Below, one piece after another: positions 17,165-25,932 of a DNA stretch of 39,120 bases. This DNA comes from Pontiellaceae bacterium (GTDB taxonomy: Bacteria; Verrucomicrobiota; Kiritimatiellia; Kiritimatiellales; Pontiellaceae): NCBI GenBank assembly GCA_016937945.1, contig JAFGVP010000007.1, positions 1-39,120 on the forward strand, written 5' to 3'. Both the position numbers and the translations under genes were made by a program. The stretch's first letter is position 1. Each line of letters begins with the position of its first letter. The notes under the pieces were generated by a model that ran no database searches, was not told the DNA's origin, and worked only from the letters and a program-made list of their open reading frames with translations.

Positions 17165-17704
17165 TTTCCTTCCCCTCAACTTCTATTTCCAAACACCGTA
17201 CTTTCCACGAGTTCGTCAGGGTCCGCGGACGGCATTCACCAAACTTCTATCACCCTTTTATTCAATTCTATCGGGCAGAGCTCCGGGCACTGCCTATATC
17301 TGTGCCAACATCGAATCCAACCGGACAGCGCCCGATTTTATCGGAGGAACCACTAAGCAGAACCATCCGTGTGCCCGTCATTATGCACAGATAATAACGC
17401 GCACATAGTACCTACTTCAGGTCTGTGATCAAGTATATTAATCACACAACCTTTGATTCCTCCGCAGGCTCGTTTGCCCATGTTGATTCAACCGAATCAC
17501 ACAGGAATAACTGAAAAACATGCCTTACTTAAGCCATTGATAATCAGACATTTTAAACGATCAAACCGACCCCGCTACTCACAACATGCGAACCAATACT
17601 GAATCATCCCCCTCGGCGAGGGATCCCCCACCATGGGTATCTCAAATGATTTTTATGGAGCTCCGTCGTTTTTTTCAGACAGATCCGCAACAGCACTGAT
17701 TAAG
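17165..17704. other. 540-base intergenic region upstream of the secretin and downstream of trpC
   Basis: No credible protein or RNA gene is seen. It holds the secretin leader and probably its promoter. On the minus strand TTGATC (17427-17432) and TACTAT (17405-17410) are 16 bases apart, a weak candidate. Around it is an imperfect inverted repeat: TGTGATC (plus 17424-17430) against ATCACA (plus 17441-17446). Near the trpC end, CCCTC-GGC-GAGGG (17611-17623) can fold into a short GC hairpin without a T tract. The long GC-poor leader suggests regulation of the secretin, but no known riboswitch was recognised. Confidence 0.4.
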
Positions 17705-18496
17705 CTACAGGGAACGGACTTCCGCCATCAGCCGTGCGGCCGCCCTGCCCGGATCTTCTTCCCGGAGCAGACTTTCTCCGACAAGAATGGCATGGGCACC
17801 GGCGTCCTGCAACCGAACCACATCACCGGCAGTCCGAATCCCGCTCTCGCTCACCAGCGTGCAGCTTGCCGGCGCCATAGATGCCAGCGCAAAAGTAGTC
17901 TCCAGCCGGGTTTCAAAGGTTTTCAGGTTGCGGTTGTTGATTCCAATAATATCGGCCCCGCAGTCAATGGCCCGTCGCATCTCCTCTGCGTCATGGACCT
18001 CCACCAGCGGCTGGAGCCCGACATGACCGATTTCACCAATAAAGGCCGTCAGTTCTTCATCCGTCAATGCACCGACAATCAGAAGGACAGCGGAAGCCCC
18101 CGTTGCCTTGGCATGCAGAATCTGCCAGGAATCCACAACAAACTCCTTATAGAGCATCGGCAGCTCAACGGCTTCGCGCACCTCGGCAAAATCGCCGGCG
18201 CCGCCACCAAAATATTTTTCATCCATCAGGCAGGAAATGGCGCTGGCCCCGTTCACCTGATAACTCCGGGCAATCTCTGCCGGATCAAACGGATCGCGAA
18301 TCATTCCGGCAGAAGGAGACCGGCGCTTGACCTCTGCGATCAGTCCCATAGGAACGCTGCGCAGCGACTGGACAAAGTCCGGACGCACCGGCGCCTCGGC
18401 ACAGCGGGCCTCCAGCGTGCGGAAGGAGCACTCGAGCTTGCGCTGTTCGATTTCAATGCGTTTATCGGCGATAATCTGCTCAAGAATATTCGACAT
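17705..18496 (-). CDS. trpC: Indole-3-glycerol phosphate synthase
   Basis: Catalyses ring closure of 1-(2-carboxyphenylamino)-1-deoxyribulose 5-phosphate to indole-3-glycerol phosphate in tryptophan synthesis. The 263-residue product has the family blocks in order: MSNILEQIIADKRIEIEQRK, LIAEVKRRSPSAG with the catalytic Lys, ISCLMDEKYFGG, LYKEFVVDSWQI, GIN(N)RNLKTF and TLVSESGI, and ends in GAHAILVGESLLR. These cover the (beta/alpha)8 phosphate-binding site. The start at 18496 has GAGAGG upstream and yields normal length; a longer upstream reading is open but unsupported. It is the last gene of a six-gene minus-strand operon, ten bases after the preceding stop. No other trp gene is present, so the trp genes are scattered in this genome. 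Confidence 0.95.
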   Translation of the reverse strand: MSNILEQIIADKRIEIEQRKLECSFRTLEARCAEAPVRPDFVQSLRSVPMGLIAEVKRRSPSAGMIRDPFDPAEIARSYQVNGASAISCLMDEKYFGGGAGDFAEVREAVELPMLYKEFVVDSWQILHAKATGASAVLLIVGALTDEELTAFIGEIGHVGLQPLVEVHDAEEMRRAIDCGADIIGINNRNLKTFETRLETTFALASMAPASCTLVSESGIRTAGDVVRLQDAGAHAILVGESLLREEDPGRAAARLMAEVRSL

Positions 18497-18506
18497 GCCG
18501 GCCTCT

Positions 18507-19013
18507 CTATTCAGCTTCCCAGGCACGAACATACGGTGCACTGGAAGTTCGGGACAGCACATGCTCAATCGGTTTACCCAGTTCCTTCTTTTCCCACCAA
18601 CGCTCCTTGAGCGAATTTTCCAGCCCGACCTCTTCGCCCTTGTACGTGACAACAACTGCATACTCAGCATCACGGACATCGATGCACTTCATAATCGACT
18701 CACCGAGTGTGACTCCCGTTGTGTAGCCCGATTCCTTCTCAAGGAAACGGTGCGTCGAACGGCAGTGGAAAAACTGGTTGCCCTGCTCCTTGTCGCGGGA
18801 CTCCAACAGCACATAAAAATCAAAATTGCATTCTTCGAAGAGATTTCCCTTACGCACATCAAATGTCGCGATGAGCGAAAGCTGCGATCCGACACCCATA
18901 AGTCCGTCGATATCCACATCACGCAGCTTGATCTCAGCCGACTTGGCCTCTTCCGAAAAAACAGCGCCGGCAAACATGCCCACTGCAACGATCAACCCCA
19001 ATGCTTTTTTCAT
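18507..19013 (-). CDS. Secreted protein of unknown function
   Basis: A 168-residue protein that I do not recognise. It has a clear Sec signal (MKKALGLIVAVGMFAGAVFS) and AAGGAG before the ATG at 19013. The mature part is charged and beta-rich in look (IKLRDVDIDGLMGVGSQLSLIAT, FDFYVLLESRD). It contains two Cys (in EECNF and MKCIDV) plus one in HCRSTH, and ends WWEKKELGKPIEHVLSR.... No transmembrane segment follows the signal, so it should be periplasmic or surface-exposed. It sits between prfB and trpC, close to both, and so is probably expressed with housekeeping genes. No function is assigned. Confidence 0.8.
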   Translation of the reverse strand: MKKALGLIVAVGMFAGAVFSEEAKSAEIKLRDVDIDGLMGVGSQLSLIATFDVRKGNLFEECNFDFYVLLESRDKEQGNQFFHCRSTHRFLEKESGYTTGVTLGESIMKCIDVRDAEYAVVVTYKGEEVGLENSLKERWWEKKELGKPIEHVLSRTSSAPYVRAWEAE

Positions 19014-19041
19014 GTTCACACGCTCCTTCGTGTTGGATTTG

Positions 19042-20133
19042 CTAGCGGTTTTTTTTGAGATAGGCCTCGATGAACGGATCCAGATTCCCATCGAGCACAC
19101 CCTGCACATTACCGACCTGTTCATCGGTCCGATGATCCTTCACCATGGTGTACGGCTGCATGACATAGGACCGGATCTGATGCCCCCAGGCAATCTCGCC
19201 CTTGTCGCCATAAAGCTGATCAACCGCCTGCCGCTGCTTATCCTGCTCCAACTCATACAGACGGGCTTTCAGCATCTTCATGGCGGCGGCCCGGTTCTTA
19301 TGCTGCGACCGCTCCGCCTGGCACTGCACCACGGTTCCGGTCGGAAGATGCACAATGCGTACCGCGGAATCGGTCGTGTTCACATGCTGACCGCCGGCGC
19401 CCTGCGCTCGGTAGGTATCGATGCGAAGGTCCGACTCAACGATTTCAATATCAATGTCGTCATCAATTTCCGGGGTGACATCCGCAGCCACAAACGAGGT
19501 ATGCCGGCGCGACTGTGAATCAAACGGGCTGATGCGCACCAAACGATGCACCCCGCGTTCGGACTTCATGAAGCCGTAGGCATACGCGCCGGAGACGAGC
19601 ATGGTGACCGACTTGATCCCGGCTTCATCGCCGGCCTGATAGTCCAGAAGCTGAATAGAGAATCCCTTGCGCTCTGCATACCGCGCGAACATACGGTAGA
19701 GCATATCCGCCCAATCGCAGCTCTCTGTACCGCCGGCGCCGGCATGCAGGGTAAGATAGGCGTTTGATCCGTCAAACTCACCGCCAAGTAGCGACTGCAG
19801 TTCCAATGACTGAATGGCACCGTCCACCTTTTCAAGTGATGCCTCCGCCTCGGCCAGCGCCTCGGCTTCGCCGGATTCCGCAAGCTCCAGCATTACTTCC
19901 GCATCATCCAGCCCGACAGCGATGGCACTGAACGGATCGAGCACCATTTTGAGCGCCTTCGTTGCGGCAATATTCAACTGCGCCTTGTTCTGGTCATTCC
20001 AGAATTCCGGCTGTCCAGCCTCGGCCTCAAGACGTTCGAGCTCGGTCCGTTTCGTTTCGATATCCAGATAACCCTTCATTTCTTCGAGCTGTCCGCGATA
20101 TTCCTCGATCTTTGCTTTTAAATCATCCTGCAT
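19042..20133 (-). CDS. prfB: Peptide chain release factor 2, without programmed frameshift
   Basis: Recognises UGA and UAA stop codons and triggers peptide release. The 363-residue product contains the RF2 anticodon-like tripeptide SPF (202-204, in LVRISPFDSQSRRH) and the catalytic GGQ (247-249, in QGAGGQHVN). In most bacteria prfB is interrupted by an in-frame UGA after GYL (about codon 24-26) that requires a +1 frameshift. Here the corresponding site reads KGYLDIETK in one uninterrupted frame (about residues 20-28), so autoregulation by frameshifting is absent. GGAAG precedes the ATG at 20133. It follows lnt by 63 bases in the operon and is followed by the secreted unknown. Confidence 0.96.
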   Translation of the reverse strand: MQDDLKAKIEEYRGQLEEMKGYLDIETKRTELERLEAEAGQPEFWNDQNKAQLNIAATKALKMVLDPFSAIAVGLDDAEVMLELAESGEAEALAEAEASLEKVDGAIQSLELQSLLGGEFDGSNAYLTLHAGAGGTESCDWADMLYRMFARYAERKGFSIQLLDYQAGDEAGIKSVTMLVSGAYAYGFMKSERGVHRLVRISPFDSQSRRHTSFVAADVTPEIDDDIDIEIVESDLRIDTYRAQGAGGQHVNTTDSAVRIVHLPTGTVVQCQAERSQHKNRAAAMKMLKARLYELEQDKQRQAVDQLYGDKGEIAWGHQIRSYVMQPYTMVKDHRTDEQVGNVQGVLDGNLDPFIEAYLKKNR

Positions 20134-20196
20134 AATTCTTCCAAGGTTTAGAGACGTCGAATATAGCCCATGCGGGGCACAAGCCAAACCCTGCGT

Positions 20197-21861
20197 TTAA
20201 AAATCAGTGGATTTTTTCTTATTTTTCCAACCGCCGGAAAGCAGGGCAAAAAACGAAACAGCGCCGCCGAGCAGGCATATCCGCGCAAAGAGATCTCCGT
20301 GCCGGGTGTAGAAAGTCGGTCGGCTTCCTGCCGGCTGCGGAAACAGCGTCACAATGCCGAAACTTTCCGACCGCACCTCAAGGCGCTGGTCAATCCCTCC
20401 GTATGCATCGACCACGCAGCTTATGCCGGTATTGCAGCAGCGCGCCATCGGCAGCCGGGTTTCCACGCAGCGGAATACCGCATGCGCCAGGTGCTGCTCC
20501 GACTGCACCGACGGATCAAACCAGCCGTCATTCGACTGATTGACCAGCCAGCGGGCGCCTTCCTGTGCCGCATGGCGGGCAAGCGGCGCAACAATGTCTT
20601 CAAAGCAGATCAGCACCGAAAAAGGAATCAACTGCGGAAGTTCAAGAATCGAACTCTCCTGCCCCGCGGCGTTTTCCCAGGAAACCGCGGTGAACTTACG
20701 CAACCCCGGAATCGGAACATATTCTCCAAACGGCACGAGATGCTGTTTATGATAGATGCCGCGCCGGACCCCGCGTTCATCCAGCAGGACCGAGCTGTTG
20801 TAGAGATTGGAGCTGGCCACTTCATAATAGTTTACGCCGCTCAGCAGCGGAATGCCGATATCAACCAGCTCCGCCGTTTCCGGTGAATAGGAAAAACCGA
20901 TCGTGGAATAGAGAATCTTCGGCACCGCCGACTCCGGCCAGATCACCAGATCAATGCCGGGCAGTCGCGTTGCCGCCGCCGTCAATTCATCAAGGCGCAC
21001 ATGAATCTCATCCGCCATCTCCGGATTCCATTTTACCTTCTGGGGAATATTGGGCTGGATGAGCGCCAGATTGACCGTCTCTCCAGCGGTCGGGCGATCC
21101 AGCAGAATATTCATTCCAACCGCCAGGCTCAACGCGACCGGCGCAATGCCGATCATGAGTTCAAAGTGGGCCCGGTATTTTCGGGAACGGGTTCCATGCG
21201 TATACTGCCGGAACGTTATATACAGCGCCGTGTTCATCCAGACAATCATTGCCGAGATGCTGGCCACGCCACCCCACGATGCAATCTGGATCAGCGTAGG
21301 AATCCTGTACTGACTGACGCCGAGCGGATTCCAGGGGAAACCGGTGAATAGAATTCCGCGAAGGTATTCCGATCCAACCCAGATCATGGCTGCCGCAAGC
21401 ATGAAACGGATGTTCAGCCGTAGGTTGTCGCCCACCCACTGCTTCTCAACCGCAACGTTAACCGCCATCGCAAACGGGACAAAATAGAGCGCGCAGTAAA
21501 GCGCCAGTACAACATATCCGAGCAATGCACTCGCCTGCATACCCAGCGTATCGACCGTGCCGGTCAGGTTATGCAGCCACGAAAGCGACAGCAGAAAAAA
21601 AACAGTTCCGGACAGAAGGCCCAGCCACGCGGCCCGCTTGCGGGAAACAGACTGCACCGCAAACATCAGCGGCACCAGACCGATGAATGCCAGGGTAAAG
21701 TTTTCGAATCCCGGAAACGCCAGCGCAAGCAGCACACCGGAAAGCAGGCCGCCGCCGATACGCAATGCCATCGACTGAAAGGCCGGATGCGCAAAAACCT
21801 GCGGCTTTTCATAGCCGTGTTTTTTACGGTGCTGCTCGAATTCTTTTAGCGATCCAATCAT
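20197..21861 (-). CDS. lnt: Apolipoprotein N-acyltransferase
   Basis: Adds the third acyl chain to lipoproteins at the inner membrane, the last maturation step. This fits the several lipobox-bearing proteins in this window. The 554-residue product has about six N-terminal transmembrane helices (from residue 33), then the nitrilase-like periplasmic domain. Its catalytic triad is E310 (VIWPESAVP), K372 (HKQHLVPFGEYVP) and C419 (FSVLICFEDIV). A final hydrophobic helix (near the C-terminus, LLGGAVSFFALLSGG) is followed by a basic tail. The N-terminus has about 30 extra hydrophilic residues compared with the E. coli protein. It lies 20 bases downstream of the unknown gene and upstream of prfB. Confidence 0.96.
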   Translation of the reverse strand: MIGSLKEFEQHRKKHGYEKPQVFAHPAFQSMALRIGGGLLSGVLLALAFPGFENFTLAFIGLVPLMFAVQSVSRKRAAWLGLLSGTVFFLLSLSWLHNLTGTVDTLGMQASALLGYVVLALYCALYFVPFAMAVNVAVEKQWVGDNLRLNIRFMLAAAMIWVGSEYLRGILFTGFPWNPLGVSQYRIPTLIQIASWGGVASISAMIVWMNTALYITFRQYTHGTRSRKYRAHFELMIGIAPVALSLAVGMNILLDRPTAGETVNLALIQPNIPQKVKWNPEMADEIHVRLDELTAAATRLPGIDLVIWPESAVPKILYSTIGFSYSPETAELVDIGIPLLSGVNYYEVASSNLYNSSVLLDERGVRRGIYHKQHLVPFGEYVPIPGLRKFTAVSWENAAGQESSILELPQLIPFSVLICFEDIVAPLARHAAQEGARWLVNQSNDGWFDPSVQSEQHLAHAVFRCVETRLPMARCCNTGISCVVDAYGGIDQRLEVRSESFGIVTLFPQPAGSRPTFYTRHGDLFARICLLGGAVSFFALLSGGWKNKKKSTDF

Positions 21862-21881
21862 TCCCTACAACCATCCTGAAA

Positions 21882-22559
21882 TTACAAATCAAGATTCATG
21901 GTCTCCGGCACGGCCGTCCAGCCGCGCTCATCCTGCTGCTGCCGCAGAATACGTTCAATATATCCGAGCAGGTCGCGGGCTCCGGTAAGGGTTTGTCGTT
22001 TTCCGTCGCCGGACTCGACATTAAACGATGCCAGCCCTTTCAACCCCAACACTCCTTCACCGCCGGTGGCATCCCAGAATACGAGCATGCTTTCGACGAT
22101 TGTGCGAAGCGATCGATAGAGCATCATTTCATGCTTTTCGGATTCCGACAGGACAAGCCGCCCGAGATCCAGCGTCCACATGCGATCCAGTTCTGCGCCG
22201 GCCCAGTCCGCCGGTCGAATGACCCCTAATGAAAAGTAAGGAAGCAAGGAAGGGAAATGATGCAGCTCGGAAAGAATCTCAAGCCAGCGCTCCACATGAC
22301 GCGCGTGCGGTTTAACAGAACGTAGCACCTGCGCGGCAGAGGCACGGTCATTGATTGCACAGAGCGCACGCGCAATCAGCAACATCAGATCCGACTGCTG
22401 CAGGCCATGCGGATGAAAATGGCGGCAGTACATAGCAATGCTGTGAACCAGATGTTCGCGCTCGGTACCGCGCGCAAGATTCAGTTCATCGAGCAGACCA
22501 TGCAAATGATCCGACCAGATATCCTGTTCCGTCTGAAGCTGACAGTCCTGACCAATCAT
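21882..22559 (-). CDS. Conserved-looking cytoplasmic protein of unknown function, coupled to nrdR
   Basis: A 225-residue protein that I do not recognise. There is no signal peptide and no transmembrane helix. It is mostly helical in appearance, rich in Leu, His and Arg, with aromatic and His clusters (YCRHFHPHGL, LSELHHFPSLLPYF). The middle segment (LMLLIARALCAINDRASAAQVL) resembles a TPR-like or alpha-solenoid repeat, but this is weak. The start codon overlaps the nrdR stop by four bases (ATGA), so translation is coupled. lnt begins 20 bases after it. Its position suggests co-expression with nrdR, not a proven partnership. Confidence 0.8.
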   Translation of the reverse strand: MIGQDCQLQTEQDIWSDHLHGLLDELNLARGTEREHLVHSIAMYCRHFHPHGLQQSDLMLLIARALCAINDRASAAQVLRSVKPHARHVERWLEILSELHHFPSLLPYFSLGVIRPADWAGAELDRMWTLDLGRLVLSESEKHEMMLYRSLRTIVESMLVFWDATGGEGVLGLKGLASFNVESGDGKRQTLTGARDLLGYIERILRQQQDERGWTAVPETMNLDL

Positions 22560-23011
22560 TCGCGCCCAATGAGGCGTTCCACCTCGTTCATGAACTGACC
22601 CGCATCACGGAAGCGACGATAAACGGAGGCATAGCGAATGTAGGCAACCTCGTCGAGCTTTTCCAAGGCCGTCATAACCTTCTTGCCCAGCAGCATGCTG
22701 GGGATTTCTTTTTCAAATTCAGATTCGGCTTCCATAATAATGGAATCGCAAATTCGCTCAATCTGCTCAACGCTGATATGCCGCTTGCGGCATGCAATGT
22801 TCAGGCTCTTGATCAGCTTCTGCCGATTGAGTTCTTCATGCCGCCCATCACGCTTCGTTACCTGAAGCTGCGCACGCTGAATCTCTTCATAGGTTGTGAA
22901 GCGATGCCCACAACCAACGCAAACCCGCCGCCGCCGGATCGCATCGCCATTGCGAACTTCCCGACTGTCGATAACACGGTTCTCACGCCCTTCGCATTTA
23001 GGACATCTCAT
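22556..23011 (-). CDS. nrdR: Transcriptional repressor NrdR
   Basis: Represses ribonucleotide reductase genes when dATP/ATP is bound. The 151-residue product has the N-terminal zinc ribbon (C3, C6, C31, C34: MRCPKCEGRE ... CVGCGHRFTT), then the ATP-cone domain (VTKRDGRHEELNRQKLIKSL, RYASVYRRF). ATG 23011 follows AGAGGAG and gives the standard family length; the longer open frame upstream is not used. It is the first gene of the minus-strand operon, since a terminator separates it from the histone-like gene before it. No ribonucleotide reductase gene or NrdR box was found in the window. Confidence 0.96.
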   Translation of the reverse strand: MRCPKCEGRENRVIDSREVRNGDAIRRRRVCVGCGHRFTTYEEIQRAQLQVTKRDGRHEELNRQKLIKSLNIACRKRHISVEQIERICDSIIMEAESEFEKEIPSMLLGKKVMTALEKLDEVAYIRYASVYRRFRDAGQFMNEVERLIGRE

Positions 23012-23072
23012 CTCATTCTCCTCTTTGGAATCAAGTGATGGAAGATAGACGGAACAAAGCAACCCGAACAAC

Positions 23073-23105
23073 AAAAAAACGGCGAACCATAATCCGCCGT
23101 TTTTT
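23073..23105. terminator. Bidirectional-looking terminator between the histone-like gene and nrdR
   Basis: AAACGGCG (23077-23084) and CGCCGTTT (23095-23102) form an eight-pair stem with a ten-base loop. There are T runs on both sides in the appropriate strand. For the minus strand it stands about 20 bases after the histone-like stop codon. Confidence 0.88.
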
Positions 23106-23125
23106 AAATGCAGGAGATTCCCCGC

Positions 23126-23554
23126 TTATTTTTTCTTCGCGGCTTTTTTCTTGGCCGGTGCTTTTTTCTTGGCCGGTGCTTTTTTAGCCGGAGCTTTTTT
23201 TACAGAGGCCTTCTTTTTTGCCGGCGCTTTTTTTGCGACAGCTTTTTTCTTCGTAGGGGCCTTCTTGGCGACAGCCGTTTTTTTGGCCGGCGCTTTTTTC
23301 TTCGCAGGCGCTTTTTTAGCAACGGCTTTTTTCTTCGCCGGGGCCTTCTTTGCTACAGTCTTTTTCTTCGCCGGGGTCTTCTTTGCTACAGCCTTTTTCT
23401 TGGCCGGGGCTTTCTTGGCAACGGCCTTTTTCTTGGCCGGGGCCTTCTTAGCCGGTGCCTTTTTCGCGACGGCGTTCTTCTTGGCCGGTGCTTTTCTGGC
23501 TACTGCTTTTTTCTTCGCCGGGGCCTTCTTAGTTGCTGTTTTTTTCGCTGCCAT
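23126..23554 (-). CDS. Histone H1-like Lys/Ala/Pro repeat protein
   Basis: A 142-residue, extremely basic protein built almost wholly from repeats of the type [11 protein letters not shown] and PAKK, beginning [15 protein letters not shown]. It resembles the C-terminal tail of eukaryotic histone H1 and the bacterial H1-like nucleoid proteins (HctB, AlgP-like). It has no globular domain. Expected role: binding and compacting DNA, perhaps in response to growth state. AAGGAGG stands before the ATG, and a good promoter lies upstream (see separate entry). The repeated codons give nearly identical DNA units, so length could vary by slippage. Its exact number of repeats may be misassembled in short-read data. 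The Lys/Ala composition makes the reverse strand open too; this reading is favoured by the ribosome site, promoter and terminator. Confidence 0.88.
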   Translation of the reverse strand: MAAKKTATKKAPAKKKAVARKAPAKKNAVAKKAPAKKAPAKKKAVAKKAPAKKKAVAKKTPAKKKTVAKKAPAKKKAVAKKAPAKKKAPAKKTAVAKKAPTKKKAVAKKAPAKKKASVKKAPAKKAPAKKKAPAKKKAAKKK

Positions 23555-23664
23555 TTTCGCCTCCTTGTTTGTGCTCCTGACAACAATCTGTTTCGTTCTG
23601 CTTTCTATCCTGTACGGATGAAATAAAATGAAAGAGCTGTCTGCACGCCCCTTTCAGTGAAACA

Positions 23665-23693
23665 TTTATAAACAGCGCACTATTTTTATGCAA
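23665..23693 (-). promoter_or_regulatory. Sigma-70-type promoter of the histone-like gene
   Basis: On the minus strand TTGCAT (23688-23693) and TATAAA (23665-23670) are separated by exactly 17 bases in an AT-rich stretch. The -10 box matches 5 of 6. The leader to the ATG at 23554 is about 100 bases. Confidence 0.55.
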
Positions 23694-23782
23694 CTTGTTT
23701 GCATTATAAAAACAGGCATCAAAGGGGCACTTATAACTGATTTTTTATAACATAGAAACGGGCTTTCGAATGTGCTGATGAC

Positions 23783-23815
23783 AAAAAAAAACCGCCCGCA
23801 AAACGGACGGCTTTT
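23783..23815 (-). terminator. Intrinsic terminator of infB
   Basis: On the minus strand CCGTCCG, the loop TTTTG and CGGGCGG (one wobble pair) are followed by nine T. It starts about 20 bases after the infB stop codon and ends the nusA-infB transcript. Confidence 0.92.
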
Positions 23816-23835
23816 TCGCTAACACATCAGTGCGA

Positions 23836-25932
23836 TTACAGTGACTGAGTAATCTTTTCCACCGTGTATGCTTCGATGGTATCACCGGCATCAAAGTTCG
23901 TGAAGTTTTCCGGACGAATACCGCACTCCTGTCCCTGACGAACTTCAGCGGCGTCGTTCTGGAAGCGCTTCAGAGAACCGATCGATCCATCAAACAACAC
24001 ATCGCGACCACGCTTGATGCGAATGCTTGCCTTTGAAGTAATGCGGCCACTCATCACCATGCAGCCCGCAATCTTGTTGCGGCGGCTCAGTTCGAACACT
24101 TCACGAATTTCAGCTTCGCCGATCACCTGCTCACGCAGCTCCGGCTCGAGCAGACCCTTCATGGCGCTCTCAACATCTTCAATCAGTTCATAGATGATGC
24201 TGTAGAGACGAATCTCAACGCCTTCACGTTTTGCGGCGGCGTTAGCGCCGTTTTCCTTGCCGGTATGGAAACCGAGGATGATGGCGTCGGATGCGCTGGC
24301 AAGCATGACGTCATTGACGGTGATGTTGCCGACATCGCTGGAGAGAATGTTAATCTCAACCTTATCGCTCTTGATGCCGTTAAGAGAGTGCGCAATCGCT
24401 TCCACAGATCCCTGTACGTCGGCCTTGATAATCAACTTGAGCTCTTTCTTCTCTTCACCAGCAGCCGCACCGAACAGATCGTCGAGCGACATTTTCTTGG
24501 CCGAGTTTCCGCCTTCGAGCTGTTGCATACGATCTGCACTCTGCATCTCTTCTGAAATCGCCTTTGCTTCGCGGTCGCTGGTCATGGCCTGAAATTCATC
24601 ACCGGCATTCGGCACATTGGTCAGACCAAGAATCTTCACCGCAGTAGACGGCCCTGCAGCGCGAACCTTCTTGCCCTGATCACTGATCAGCGCCTTGATG
24701 CGGCCCCAGTATTTTCCGCAGATCACACTGTCGCCAACCTTCAGCGTACCGCTCTTCACAAGCACGCTGGCCGTCGGACCCATGCCGGGTTCCATCTGCG
24801 CTTCAACCACAAAGCCGCGTGCGGACTTATTGGGATTGGCGCGGAGTTCGAGCATTTCCGATTCAAGAATAATGCGTTCGAGCAGGCCATCGATCCCTTC
24901 GCCGCTATGAGCACTCACCGGGCAGCAGCCGATCGATCCGCCCCAGTCTTCAACCATGATATCCTTTTCCTGCAGCTGCTGCTTCAGGCGATCCGGATTT
25001 GCGGCACGCAGGTCCATCTTGTTCATTGCAACAATAATGCAGACGCCGGCGGCCTGAGCATGCTTGATCGCTTCGATGGTCTGCGGCATAACGCCGTCAT
25101 CGGCGGCCACAACCAACACAACAATGTCGGTCAGGTTTGCACCGCGGGCGCGCATGGCGGTAAAGGCTGCGTGGCCGGGCGTATCAAGGAAAGTAATCTT
25201 GTGATCATCCAGCTCCACGGTGTAGGCACCGATATGCTGGGTAATGCCGCCGGACTCGCCCGTTACCACCTTCGTGTTACGGATCTTGTCGAGCAGGGAT
25301 GTTTTGCCGTGGTCAACGTGCCCCATGAAGGTTACGACCGGCGGACGCGGCAGCAGCGCATCCGGCGTATCTTCCGCTTCCACTTTTTTCTTAACGGGAG
25401 CGACCTTGGTCTTGGGCTGCGGTACCGCTTTTTTCTTCTCTTCCTTGCGGACGATGAAGCCGTGCTTTTCACCGATCTCCTTGGCGACCTTAAGATCGAT
25501 CTCTGCATTGATTGAGGCAAAGACGTTCATCCTCATCAATTCGGCGATCACGATGTTGGGCTTCATGCCCATACGGTCGGCAAAGTCCTTTACCACAATC
25601 TTGGGCTTCTTGAGTTCAATGATATTGGAATCCAGAGAAGACTCCCCTTCATCATCCGATGCCCCGTCATCCATTGCGTCCTCGGCCGCCGGTACTTCTT
25701 CCGCTACGGCCGTCGGATCCTCTTCGGATTCTTCCTCCGGCTCTTCCGCGGGCTGGTTGTCTTCCCGGGCTGCGGCAATCGAATCGTAGCCCAGTTCGTC
25801 GCATACGGCGGCAATCTGCGCGTCACTCAGTTCTGCGTCCAACCCATCGACTTCAATCTCGATGTCCTGAAGAATCTCAAGCAATTCTTCGGGAGAGACG
25901 CCTACATCTTTAGCTGTATCCTGTATATTCAT
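23836..25932 (-). CDS. infB: Translation initiation factor IF-2
   Basis: A GTPase that brings initiator tRNA to the ribosome. The 698-residue product is of the shorter class. It has an acidic N-terminal linker (residues about 60-100, rich in Glu/Asp/Ala). An IF2_N-like segment follows ([20 protein letters not shown]), then a basic Lys-rich hinge (about 163-190). The GTPase domain has GHVDHGKT (204-211), DTPGH (250-254) and NKMD (304-307). Domains II-IV end in [24 protein letters not shown]. The ATG overlaps the last base of the nusA stop (TAATG), so the two genes are coupled. The usual downstream partners rbfA and truB are missing: a terminator follows directly. Confidence 0.97.
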   Translation of the reverse strand: MNIQDTAKDVGVSPEELLEILQDIEIEVDGLDAELSDAQIAAVCDELGYDSIAAAREDNQPAEEPEEESEEDPTAVAEEVPAAEDAMDDGASDDEGESSLDSNIIELKKPKIVVKDFADRMGMKPNIVIAELMRMNVFASINAEIDLKVAKEIGEKHGFIVRKEEKKKAVPQPKTKVAPVKKKVEAEDTPDALLPRPPVVTFMGHVDHGKTSLLDKIRNTKVVTGESGGITQHIGAYTVELDDHKITFLDTPGHAAFTAMRARGANLTDIVVLVVAADDGVMPQTIEAIKHAQAAGVCIIVAMNKMDLRAANPDRLKQQLQEKDIMVEDWGGSIGCCPVSAHSGEGIDGLLERIILESEMLELRANPNKSARGFVVEAQMEPGMGPTASVLVKSGTLKVGDSVICGKYWGRIKALISDQGKKVRAAGPSTAVKILGLTNVPNAGDEFQAMTSDREAKAISEEMQSADRMQQLEGGNSAKKMSLDDLFGAAAGEEKKELKLIIKADVQGSVEAIAHSLNGIKSDKVEINILSSDVGNITVNDVMLASASDAIILGFHTGKENGANAAAKREGVEIRLYSIIYELIEDVESAMKGLLEPELREQVIGEAEIREVFELSRRNKIAGCMVMSGRITSKASIRIKRGRDVLFDGSIGSLKRFQNDAAEVRQGQECGIRPENFTNFDAGDTIEAYTVEKITQSL

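Noticed and set aside
14957..17356. A 799-codon open frame on the plus strand opposite the secretin
   Set aside because: It is antisense to a clear secretin, has no ribosome site and no recognisable domain, and arises from the codon bias of the true gene. Low-complexity content mirrors the other strand.
17350..17410. A 17-codon frame on the minus strand (starting MCALLSVHNDG), a possible leader peptide before the secretin
   Set aside because: No convincing ribosome site, no run of regulatory codons, and its ATG would overlap the candidate -10 box.
17424..17446. TGTGAT...ATCACA resembling a CRP site
   Set aside because: The half sites are 11 bases apart instead of the spacing needed for a CRP site; reported only as an inverted repeat.
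17611..17623. GC hairpin downstream of trpC as a terminator
   Set aside because: Only a five-pair stem with no T tract; mentioned in the intergenic entry but not called a terminator.
23108..23626. Open frames on the plus strand across the histone-like repeat, very rich in Phe, Leu and Arg or in Ala and Phe
   Set aside because: Reverse-complement effect of Lys/Ala repeat codons; no ribosome site, whereas the minus frame has promoter, ribosome site and terminator.
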